Shown piece by piece: positions 8,887 to 16,415 of a stretch of 64,000 bases of DNA. Source of the DNA: Pedobacter sp. Hv1 (GTDB taxonomy: Bacteria > Bacteroidota > Bacteroidia > Sphingobacteriales > Sphingobacteriaceae); the NCBI RefSeq assembly GCF_001412215.1, contig NZ_LLWP01000003.1:1-64000 (forward strand). Reading direction: 5' to 3'. The notes under the pieces are model-generated. The model had not been told where the DNA came from. It searched no databases and saw only the letters and a program-made list of their open reading frames with translations. A program made the translations under genes and the position numbers. Numbering within the stretch: position 1 is the first letter of the stretch; every line of letters begins with the position of its first letter.

Positions 8887-9510
8887 TTAAAAAAAGAGCA
8901 AAGCCAAGTTAGAAAATGCTTGAATTTTGGCAGTTTTGGCTTGCGGATGATAGCCCAAGTACTCACTTATCGCTTCGGCAAGGGCTTTTACAGCTTTGTA
9001 CAACTGGTTTTCGACAGTTCTTTTAGAGAGGCCTAAAATCTGGGCGACCTCGTTGCTTTTCAGCCCCTGCTCTTTAACCAATTTAAAAATCATTTGGCGC
9101 TGTGCCGGAAGCGCTGCCACGGCCAAATCAAGTAATTTGCTCAGTTCCTTATCTTCCATTAACATTCCATAAGCATGTGGAATTTGCTCCAATACCTGTC
9201 CAATAGGTGGTTCTGTAAAAATCTGTTGCCTTTTTTTGTTAGACCTGATTAAGTTTAAGCAGGCATTTTTAATGGAGATGAAAAGATAAACTTCTGGGTT
9301 AAGTACAGTAGAAAGTGTTTCGCGTTTGAGCCAAATTCTTACAAAAAGCTCGGAAGTAAGCTCTTCGGCACTTTCCAATTGTTTGGTATATTGTTTGGCA
9401 AAAGCAAGAAGCCGATCGTAATAAAGTGCAAAAAGTTCGTCGAACGCAGCCTTATTTCCAGATTGGATTTCCCTGAATAGTTCGTTGATCTTACTGTTCT
9501 GTGCTGGCAT
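8887..9510 (-). CDS. ECF RNA polymerase sigma factor
   Basis: 207 residues. Sigma region 2 (AFDELFALYYDRLLAFAKQYTKQLESAEELTSELFVRIWLKRE, about 19-63) and region 4 (LPAQRQMIFKLVKEQGLKSNEVAQILGLSKRTVENQLYKA, about 134-173) are clear. The class is the 'Bacteroides expansion' ECF group linked to FecR. It is the first gene of the sigma/anti-sigma/TonB-receptor cluster. A perfect 19-bp palindrome at 9543-9561 lies 33 bp upstream of its start. The C-terminal tail after about 180 is longer than usual and hydrophobic at the end (FSNLALLFF). Confidence 0.93.
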   Translation of the reverse strand: MPAQNSKINELFREIQSGNKAAFDELFALYYDRLLAFAKQYTKQLESAEELTSELFVRIWLKRETLSTVLNPEVYLFISIKNACLNLIRSNKKRQQIFTEPPIGQVLEQIPHAYGMLMEDKELSKLLDLAVAALPAQRQMIFKLVKEQGLKSNEVAQILGLSKRTVENQLYKAVKALAEAISEYLGYHPQAKTAKIQAFSNLALLFF

Positions 9511-9542
9511 TCATACTCAACTTATGTGGTTATCTTCTTTTG

Positions 9543-9561
9543 GTGTCATTAGTAATGACAC
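9543..9561. promoter_or_regulatory. Perfect palindrome upstream of ECF sigma gene
   Basis: gtgtcattagtaatgacac: two 9-bp arms around one central base. It lies 33 bp upstream of the sigma gene start, where an operator or an unusual promoter element could sit. There is no T-run, and no gene ends nearby on the plus strand, so a terminator is less likely. Confidence 0.45.
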
Positions 9562-9657
9562 TAAAGTTTGAAGATATACTTATTTGAGCATAAAATTTAA
9601 TTCTATGCTATTCCTTGATCAAATAAACACCTATAGAAAATAAAAGAATCTAGGTGA

Positions 9658-10713
9658 TTAACCCAGATTCTTTAGGCCAAATAATAGTCTTAGAAAATTA
9701 ATTCTTTTGATGATAAGTTCATAAAAAGCCATGCAGCCAACCCCTGTAAACAATAACACCATTACAAACTTCAACCTCACATCAATTGCCAAGGGGAAGA
9801 TGAGTACCGAGCCCAGATATAAAAATAACATATGGAGAATGTAGATAGGATATGCCGCCTGGCTGAGGTAACGAAGTACATTGCTAGGATGGTTCAAATA
9901 CCTGAAACCAAAAGCAAAAATAGCCAATAACCAAAAAATAGACTCAATGGGCAATTGATAGATAGGCACCTGTAATTGGGGCTGCATCATGCGCCAAGCG
10001 TAAAGCCCTATGGCGATCAATAAAAAGATCCATTTCCATTTTAAGAGCATGTTCCAAAAACCAGTGCCAGCTAACATGAAACAAAAACCAAAGAAAAAGG
10101 CCAATATCCCCAGAAAAAAACCATGCCACGTCATTGCATAAAGCTCATAGGGCATCGGGTTGATCCATGCCGCCTCAGCTACAAAAGCTGCAATGACAAC
10201 AAGTAGGCTCAATGGTGTGGCAAACCATTTTTTTATCCATGTGCCTATTTTGCTATGCTCGTTTTTCTTTAACCATATAAAAACTGGTAGCAAGATAACT
10301 ACATAGCTAAATATGTTGCCTAAGAACCATAAATGACCAGCATTTGGCACATAGCTCAGCTCCCATTGGTTAGCATATTGCCATAGGTAAATGTGCAATG
10401 GAACAATACAAAAATAACCAAACACAAAAGGGATCAGGATCCTTTTTCCTCGTTCTAGGAGTAATTGTTTCCAATCTCTGTTTTGTATGGCAAAATATAC
10501 GCCCATGCCTGATACAAAAAACAGCAGTGGAATTCTCCAGATATTGAGCATCGTCATCGGCAACCATAAAGTTTCCCAGGTTTTGGCGTTTACAATAAAA
10601 CCGATCATGATACCCCATGGCTGGAAACCAATTGACAAGTGGTAAATGAGGAGCAGACCAATAGCGATAACTCTTAGCCAATCGATATCGTACCTTCTAT
10701 AATTTGATGCCAT
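9658..10713 (-). CDS. Integral membrane acyltransferase (Acyl_transf_3)
   Basis: 351 residues with about ten hydrophobic segments. The opening RRYDIDWLRVIAIGLLLIYHLSIGF carries the Asp-Trp-Leu-Arg and His features of the acyltransferase-3 family, in which the early Arg/His pair is thought to be catalytic. FFVSGMGVYFA and GHLWFLGNIFSY are also typical. It would transfer an acyl group to a cell-surface sugar or lipid; the acceptor is unknown. The ankyrin-repeat gene lies 11 bp upstream, and the two probably form an operon. Confidence 0.85.
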   Translation of the reverse strand: MASNYRRYDIDWLRVIAIGLLLIYHLSIGFQPWGIMIGFIVNAKTWETLWLPMTMLNIWRIPLLFFVSGMGVYFAIQNRDWKQLLLERGKRILIPFVFGYFCIVPLHIYLWQYANQWELSYVPNAGHLWFLGNIFSYVVILLPVFIWLKKNEHSKIGTWIKKWFATPLSLLVVIAAFVAEAAWINPMPYELYAMTWHGFFLGILAFFFGFCFMLAGTGFWNMLLKWKWIFLLIAIGLYAWRMMQPQLQVPIYQLPIESIFWLLAIFAFGFRYLNHPSNVLRYLSQAAYPIYILHMLFLYLGSVLIFPLAIDVRLKFVMVLLFTGVGCMAFYELIIKRINFLRLLFGLKNLG

Positions 10714-10724
10714 AATCTTTTATA

Positions 10725-11294
10725 TTATTTCAACATGGCCGCAATTTTAGGCCGTGTAGCTTCGATATAGGCATAATCTAATTTTAGCCCCATTGGCGCC
10801 AGCATTTTCCCCATCATATCGTAAGCACTTTTCACTTCTTTAAAAGGACCAACAACAGACTGATAGGCTGTACTATTGTAATTGTTTTTAATGGTACGAT
10901 CGGCACGTTTGCCCAATAACATCTTTACAATATCGGGCCTGCAAAAAAAGGCTGCGACGTGAAGTGCGGTTGACCCATCGTTATTTTTTATATTCAGGTT
11001 GGCACCTGCATCAATCAAGGCCTTGGCCATATCGGTTTTACCCAATAGGGCTGCCATAATTAAGGGACTAGAACCACCCATGGCCTCTTTTACATTAAGA
11101 TCGCTACCTGCAGCAATGTGCTGTTTCAAAGCGCTTAGGTTTCCGGCCATAACAATAGTATGAAGGTCTTCTTTTGGGGCTTTTACATTTTTTTGTGCAA
11201 AGCTTATTGCGGGATGGAATAGGCCTATGCATACTAAAAGTACAAAGGTCAATTGCTGTGGCCTTTTAGACCATTTAAAGTGTACTGTTTTCAT
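10725..11294 (-). CDS. Secreted ankyrin-repeat protein
   Basis: 189 residues. An N-terminal signal sequence ends near ISFAQ (residue 34). About three ankyrin repeats follow (residues 43-140; GGSSPLIMAALLGKTDMAKALIDAGANLNIKNNDGSTALHVAAFFCRPDIVKMLLGKRAD). The C-terminus is helical. It is probably periplasmic and protein-binding. It is the first gene of a pair with the acyltransferase, but the partner of the repeats is unknown. Confidence 0.85.
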   Translation of the reverse strand: MKTVHFKWSKRPQQLTFVLLVCIGLFHPAISFAQKNVKAPKEDLHTIVMAGNLSALKQHIAAGSDLNVKEAMGGSSPLIMAALLGKTDMAKALIDAGANLNIKNNDGSTALHVAAFFCRPDIVKMLLGKRADRTIKNNYNSTAYQSVVGPFKEVKSAYDMMGKMLAPMGLKLDYAYIEATRPKIAAMLK

Positions 11295-11457
11295 GTTCTG
11301 TTTTTTAAATTAATGTATACTCGGTTAATTGTTGTCTATTATTCGCAGAAGTGCATTAAAAATCACATCGTTGAATATTTATTTTTGAAAGCATAAGGCA
11401 TGGCAAGCCCAGGGGCCGATTTTTACAGTGCCCAAACAAGCATTAAATAGCGCCTGT

Positions 11458-11664
11458 TTATTTATCCGTATATTCTAAGATATCTGCTGGCTGGCAGTCT
11501 AGTGCCTTACAAATAGAATTGAGTGTGGTGAACCTTATGGCCTTTGCCTTCCCTGTTTTGAGGTTAGACAGATTGGCCAAAGTAATGTCTACTTTTTCTG
11601 AAAGCTCGTTCAGCGACATTTTTCTTCGGGCCATCATCACGTCGAGGTTTACTATAATTGCCAT
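11458..11664 (-). CDS. XRE/Cro-type small regulator
   Basis: 68 residues, almost all a helix-turn-helix domain of the Cro/C1 type (MARRKMSLNELSEKVDITLANLSNLKTGKAKAIRFTTLNSICKALDCQPADILEY). It is the YozG-like class that usually accompanies a DUF2975 membrane protein, and that gene lies 2 bp upstream. It is likely autoregulatory; twin palindromes at 12255-12268 and 12297-12310 are candidate operators. Confidence 0.9.
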   Translation of the reverse strand: MAIIVNLDVMMARRKMSLNELSEKVDITLANLSNLKTGKAKAIRFTTLNSICKALDCQPADILEYTDK

Positions 11665-11666
11665 AT

Positions 11667-12221
11667 TTATACCGTTAGTTCGTGTTCTGATTGGATTTCG
11701 ATCCCTCTTTTAAAAATTTGTGCAATAATAAAGAGGATTACACCCATAAACAACCATACATCGGCACCATCTACATTTAACTTTGCTACATCTGGCATGG
11801 TTATGCCCTGCTTAACCAACCACTGGGTATTTTCAACACACCATCTAGAGAAGATGCCTATGCCCAAAGACAAATAAGCTAAATTAAAAACAAAACGGCC
11901 TACTTCTTGAACAAAGGGTTGCGACATATCGAGCTTTTTGCTGCTCAATATGCTAGTGATCAGGTAAAACATGATTGCTTTCATTATAGCAGCTATGCTC
12001 ATCAATGAGGTTTCGACTAAGAAATACCCCTTATCATATTGGTAAAGGCTAGACAGGTCAAGTTTCGGCCAAAAACTAGCAGCGCCTTGAGGATTAAGCA
12101 CCAAGGTATAAAAAGCGTTAGAGATGACCCCTCCAGCTTCTACGCATAGGCCAACAAATATGATCCATGCCAATACGGCTAGTACGCGAAGGATCTGTTT
12201 GGTACTAATTTTAATTTCCAT
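11667..12221 (-). CDS. DUF2975 membrane protein
   Basis: 184 residues with four hydrophobic segments (about 10-35, 65-90, 105-130, 155-170). The layout and the adjacent small XRE gene match DUF2975. The biochemical role is unknown in the family; the pairing suggests control of, or by, the regulator. The C-terminus EIQSEHELTV is charged and cytoplasmic. Confidence 0.8.
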   Translation of the reverse strand: MEIKISTKQILRVLAVLAWIIFVGLCVEAGGVISNAFYTLVLNPQGAASFWPKLDLSSLYQYDKGYFLVETSLMSIAAIMKAIMFYLITSILSSKKLDMSQPFVQEVGRFVFNLAYLSLGIGIFSRWCVENTQWLVKQGITMPDVAKLNVDGADVWLFMGVILFIIAQIFKRGIEIQSEHELTV

Positions 12222-12254
12222 TGCTATTAAATTTTAAATTAACGATACAAACGT

Positions 12255-12310
12255 AATAAATATTTATTGAAAAACAATAAATTTCAATCAATTATAGATA
12301 AATATTTATC
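12255..12310. promoter_or_regulatory. Twin AT-palindromes upstream of DUF2975/XRE operon
   Basis: Two perfect 14-bp palindromes, aataaatatttatt (12255-12268) and gataaatatttatc (12297-12310), share the core ATAAATATTTAT. Their centres are 42 bp apart, close to four helical turns. They lie 34-90 bp upstream of the DUF2975 start, as expected for a dimeric repressor that binds two sites on one DNA face. Confidence 0.5.
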
Positions 12311-12494
12311 ATAATCTCGATTCCAGATCAGGAAGCAATATTTTTAATCGAAATAAAAAATCAAAATAATGGCTTGGGCATGGAAGAGTTTACTGCTTAA
12401 GCTAAATCTTGGTGCTTAGCCAAGTGTTACTGTAACCTGTTTTACATTCAGGTAGTCTCAAAGTTGATATCAAAATCCATATCAGTTTATATCC

Positions 12495-14027
12495 ATGATT
12501 TTAACAAACACCTTTAAGCGACCATACCTTTTTGCATTTTATGTGCTGGGACTAATGGCCGTTACCGTTTTCAGTGCGCTTGCTCCTAGCTCAACAGGTA
12601 ACTTTACTACAACCCAGTATCACCAAAATAAAGGGAGTAAAAACCTAAACGATTCGCTCGATGTTTTGCTCAACCAAATTAAACAGTCTTTTGGTGTAAA
12701 CCAGCTCAACTTAACCATTGGAGTGGTTAAAGATGGAAAAGTTATCCTGAAAAAGAATTATGGTTATTCCAATCCTGTAACCAAAACATTGTTTAGCGAC
12801 AAAACGCAGATTTACCTGGCCTCTACCTCTAAATCATTAACTGGAACATTGGCAGCCGTTTTAGACCAAAAAGGGATCATTAAATTAGATGGAACCTTGG
12901 CTGATTACCTACCCGGCTTTACATTTGACGATCAAAAAATACAACCCAATAAAATTACCATCCGCTCTTTAATGACCCATACCCATGGCATTAAAAATAA
13001 CGACCTAGTAGTATGGACAGCTTTTATTGGCGAGCAAAGTACGGCACAACAGTTGGCCCTACTTAAAAAATACAGTACTGCTTTGCCCAACCAGAATTTT
13101 AGCTATTCTAATTTAGGCCCTGTACTTTATGCTTTAATTGTAGCACAAAAATTTCAAAAACCATGGCAACAGGTAATGGACGAACAGGTATTTAAACCAT
13201 TGGGCATGTATGCCACCACAGCCTATGTATCTAAGGCAAATCCTAAATACATCAGTTATGTAATCGATCAATCAGAAGGTCAACAAAAAGCAGTATTCGA
13301 TAAAGCAGACAATTCAATGTCGGCCGCTGGCGGGCATTTGAGCACGGTAAACGACCTGCTTCGCTACCTACAGTTTTTTATCAGCGATGGACAATCGGTA
13401 CCTGGCGTATTGAACAAACAAACACTTGATATGGCTACTTCGGCTCTGGTGCCGCAGCAAAGTCAATACCAATCTTACCAACGGTTTGGTTATGGTTTGG
13501 GATGGGAACAGGCTGTTTTTAATGGCGAACAATTGACCTCTCGTTTGGGTGGTTATAGTGGCATTGCCTCGCACCTCTCGTTTATGAAAGCCCATAAAAT
13601 TGGTATTGTGGTACTTAGTAATACCAAAGGCATGGAAGCTTTGCCGCATTTAGTGGCCAATTACATTTACAATTCGATATTAGGTAAAACCAACAAACAA
13701 CAGATCCTTAAAGAGAACTTGGCCTCATTAAAAGGGAACTTTGCTAGTGATGCAGAAGAAACAAAAGAAATTGCACAGGCCATGCAAACTAAAATAGTTT
13801 TAGATCAAAAATTGGCCGGTGTTTACGATGGAGGTGAAAAATCGGGTACAATGGAGATTAAACCAACGGGCAAAGTTTCTTGGGGCAATTTAAAAGGACA
13901 GTTGTACCTGCTAACGGATAGCACAGGGTTGATTAACTTCAGCACCATGTTAAGGTCTTTCTCTATAAAAAGAACACAAGGCGCTATAGTAGGTGTTTAT
14001 TCTAACGATCGGTATTTTAAGCGTTAG
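12495..14027 (+). CDS. Serine hydrolase, class C beta-lactamase fold
   Basis: 510 residues. An N-terminal hydrophobic segment (about 10-32) acts as signal or anchor. The beta-lactamase/PBP4*-like domain (about 50-395) has the SxxK motif (ASTSKSLTG, nucleophile Ser) near residue 112 and the YxN motif (FSYSNLGP) near residue 205. A C-terminal beta domain (about 430-510) follows. Such proteins are mostly periplasmic esterases or D-aminopeptidases; true beta-lactamase activity cannot be assumed. It is a single gene, convergent with a small membrane protein. Confidence 0.85.
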   Translation: MILTNTFKRPYLFAFYVLGLMAVTVFSALAPSSTGNFTTTQYHQNKGSKNLNDSLDVLLNQIKQSFGVNQLNLTIGVVKDGKVILKKNYGYSNPVTKTLFSDKTQIYLASTSKSLTGTLAAVLDQKGIIKLDGTLADYLPGFTFDDQKIQPNKITIRSLMTHTHGIKNNDLVVWTAFIGEQSTAQQLALLKKYSTALPNQNFSYSNLGPVLYALIVAQKFQKPWQQVMDEQVFKPLGMYATTAYVSKANPKYISYVIDQSEGQQKAVFDKADNSMSAAGGHLSTVNDLLRYLQFFISDGQSVPGVLNKQTLDMATSALVPQQSQYQSYQRFGYGLGWEQAVFNGEQLTSRLGGYSGIASHLSFMKAHKIGIVVLSNTKGMEALPHLVANYIYNSILGKTNKQQILKENLASLKGNFASDAEETKEIAQAMQTKIVLDQKLAGVYDGGEKSGTMEIKPTGKVSWGNLKGQLYLLTDSTGLINFSTMLRSFSIKRTQGAIVGVYSNDRYFKR

Positions 14028-14068
14028 GGTATTGGTAGCGAACATTGCTCGGTATTGGTAGAGACGTT

Positions 14069-14091
14069 GGTCGGGATTTGCAATCTCGACC
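14069..14091. repeat. REP-like interspersed palindrome, copy 2
   Basis: Same 23-bp family as 390-412 (ggtcgggatt / aatctcgacc around tgc). It lies between two convergent genes. Confidence 0.75.
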
Positions 14092-14098
14092 TTATAGA

Positions 14099-14473
14099 TT
14101 AAGAAGTCAGCTGGTGTTGCATCTTTTTATTTACATCTATTGCCATCAACCAAAATATCAGAAATGGGATCAGCAGGAAAAATATCAAGCCTAAGGCAAT
14201 AGTATGGGCGACAATAAATATCAGTGGCGCAATTATGAGTAGTTTGGTAAAAAGGCGGGTCTTGATCAGGAAGGGTAAAATCAGGATGACCAAATGTGAC
14301 AGACCTATCAATATCTTAAGCAACGCATACCCATATTGCCCTGCTACTACTGGATCAAATATCTCTAATTCGAACTCATAGAGAAATATCCAGCCTTTGA
14401 TATCTGCACCTGTAAACAGGCTACTTAAAATCATCATCACTAATAAGATGATTAATGTGATTTGTCTTTTCAT
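14099..14473 (-). CDS. Small membrane protein of unknown function
   Basis: 124 residues with four predicted transmembrane segments (about 5-22, 45-68, 70-90, 92-113). No family is recognised. It is flanked on both sides by copies of the GGTCGGGATT repeat (14069-14091 and 14515-14537), so the gene and its two repeats could have moved or been duplicated as a unit. That is only a suggestion. Confidence 0.55.
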   Translation of the reverse strand: MKRQITLIILLVMMILSSLFTGADIKGWIFLYEFELEIFDPVVAGQYGYALLKILIGLSHLVILILPFLIKTRLFTKLLIIAPLIFIVAHTIALGLIFFLLIPFLIFWLMAIDVNKKMQHQLTS

Positions 14474-14514
14474 AATTAATCCTGAATATAACTAATGTTT
14501 TTTGCTTTCCTGTT

Positions 14515-14537
14515 GGTCGGGACTTGCAATCCCGACC
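14515..14537. repeat. REP-like interspersed palindrome, copy 3
   Basis: Copy with better self-complementarity than the others (ggtcggga ... tcccgacc). It is located between the small membrane protein gene and the alpha/beta hydrolase gene. Confidence 0.75.
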
Positions 14538-14624
14538 CTATACACACCAAAAGCATCAGCCCGATAAAGGTTGATGCTTTTGGTTATACTTCAGAAGAAG
14601 TTTTGGAACCCTTTGATTAAAGGT

Positions 14625-15419
14625 TTATTTTTTCTGAACACCTTTTGTTGCAGCTTCGATAATTACCGCCGCTACTTTTTCTGGTTGCGACATGAAGATG
14701 ACGTGGCTGCCTTTAATCTCGGTAACTTTTGTATTGGAACGTTTGTACATGGCATGTTGAATTTCTGGAGCAATACTTTTGTCTTCGGTAGCAATGAGGC
14801 CATAGGCAGGTTTATCTCTCCAAGCGGCATGGGTAATGTTGGCGATAAAACCTTTGGCATAAAAGGCACCTTGCGAGGCATACATGAAATCGGCCTCCTC
14901 TTTACTAATATCGGCGCAAAAGCCAGCATGGTATTTCGCTTTATCATAATAAACAATCCCCTTATCATCTGGAGGAAGCACGCCATTTTCTGGAGCAGGA
15001 GGTGCGGTTTGCAACCATTGTACAGTAGATTCTCCATTATCGGGTTGGAAAGCCGCAATATAAACCAATGCAGCTACCTTAGGGTGGTTACCTGCCTCGG
15101 TAATTACAGTGCCTCCCCAAGAGTGGCCTACCAAAATTGCAGGGCCATCTTGTTTATCTAAAGCCACTTTTGTAGCATTTACGTCGTCTTCTAAAGAAGT
15201 TAACGGGTTTTGTACTACGGTTACATGGTATCCTTTTTTAGTAAGTACAGTATAAAGTGCTTTGTAGCCAGAGCCATCGGCAAAGGCGCCATGCACCAAT
15301 ACCACATTTTTAACCGATTGTGCATTTGCCTCGTTAACAGTACCTGCAACTGAAGCGATAGCCACTGTAGCGGCCAATAAACCATTTTTGATTGTGTTTT
15401 TTACATTTAGCTTTTTCAT
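14625..15419 (-). CDS. Secreted alpha/beta hydrolase
   Basis: 264 residues from the ATG at 15419, which places a clean signal peptide at the N-terminus (MKKLNVKNTIKNGLLAATVA ... NEANAQ, about 1-34). An ATG 33 bp upstream is possible but adds KSTLKK-type residues before it. The fold is clear: oxyanion HGAF, nucleophile elbow GHSWGG (about residue 105), acidic residue near 'ATEDKSI' and His in KGSHVIFMSQPE. It resembles the EstC/salicylate-esterase-like hydrolases found in many bacteria. The substrate is unknown. Confidence 0.85.
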   Translation of the reverse strand: MKKLNVKNTIKNGLLAATVAIASVAGTVNEANAQSVKNVVLVHGAFADGSGYKALYTVLTKKGYHVTVVQNPLTSLEDDVNATKVALDKQDGPAILVGHSWGGTVITEAGNHPKVAALVYIAAFQPDNGESTVQWLQTAPPAPENGVLPPDDKGIVYYDKAKYHAGFCADISKEEADFMYASQGAFYAKGFIANITHAAWRDKPAYGLIATEDKSIAPEIQHAMYKRSNTKVTEIKGSHVIFMSQPEKVAAVIIEAATKGVQKK

Positions 15420-15734
15420 TTTCTTTAGCGTTGATTTTTTTGTTTGTGTCAACGATACAAAGGTGCAATGAAAAACAGGCGGGCTTTATAGGCAGACTTC
15501 CCCATTAGTTGTAATTATTTCCCTTCTTTATATTTTTTTGGCCAATTGACTTAGTATAGTTTGAAAATTACGTTACATCTTCAAAAGAGCCATTCAGCCT
15601 ACAATTACCGTAACAAAGCACTAGTTGTATAGTCTTAAATTAAAGTGAGCTGTTAAAATACCCATTGTTACTATTGGGTTTAACACAAATTAAGCCTCTT
15701 TACATCAACCGATATTTTAACAAGGCCAGATAAA

Positions 15735-16325
15735 ATGGACAGGTTAGCCTATTTTAATATATTTTTCGATTTTATTCATAAAATTAGTCCGCTAACTGAA
15801 TATGATAAGCAGCTTTGCTACGATCATTTTGAGATTATCAAATTTGATAAAAATACCATTATTGAAAAAGCTGGAAAAATTCATCTTTATGAAAACTTTA
15901 TCATTTCTGGGATTTTAAGAAAATATAGATTAGAAGAGACGGGCATCGAAATTACTACTGCGATTAATACTGAGCCTGGTTTTTTTTCCTGCTTTTCATC
16001 GTATACAGAGAAGGAAATCTCAAATGAAAATCTTGAAAGCATTACAAATTGTGTCTTGATTAGAGCGAAAAGAGATGATATCGACTTACTCCTTAAAAAG
16101 GGAGAAACGCTGCAACAATTTACCCTTTTGGTATTTCAAAAGATCATAGATGCAGAAAAGCTTAGAGCATTTGATTTGATAAATCTAACCGCTAAAGAAA
16201 GGTATTTAAAATTCGCGAATAAACACCCCCAGCTAATGCAAAATGTGCCTTTGCAACATATTGCTTCTTTATTGGGCATTACCCCTCAAAGTTTAAGTAG
16301 AATAAGAAAAGAAATTACCGAATAA
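15735..16325 (+). CDS. Crp/Fnr-family regulator
   Basis: 196 residues. A cyclic-nucleotide-binding-like beta-roll covers about 25-120 and a C-terminal helix-turn-helix covers 150-195 (LTAKERYLKFANKHPQLMQNVPLQHIASLLGITPQSLSRIRKEI). It lacks the Cys residues of Fnr and the full cAMP-binding signature, as is common for Bacteroidota members. It lies 90 bp upstream of, and on the same strand as, the barrel-protein run, and is a plausible local regulator of it. Confidence 0.85.
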   Translation: MDRLAYFNIFFDFIHKISPLTEYDKQLCYDHFEIIKFDKNTIIEKAGKIHLYENFIISGILRKYRLEETGIEITTAINTEPGFFSCFSSYTEKEISNENLESITNCVLIRAKRDDIDLLLKKGETLQQFTLLVFQKIIDAEKLRAFDLINLTAKERYLKFANKHPQLMQNVPLQHIASLLGITPQSLSRIRKEITE

Positions 16326-16415
16326 ATATGGAGATAGGTTAATTTCTTACCATTTGGTAAATGGAAACAAATCTCGGCTATCTAATTTAGTTTATCAATA
16401 AACAGATAACAATTG

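Noticed and set aside
12495..14027. True class C beta-lactamase
   Set aside because: The SxxK and YxN motifs are present, but the extra C-terminal beta domain and the anchor-like N-terminus fit the wider serine-hydrolase/esterase group; no AmpR-type regulator is adjacent.
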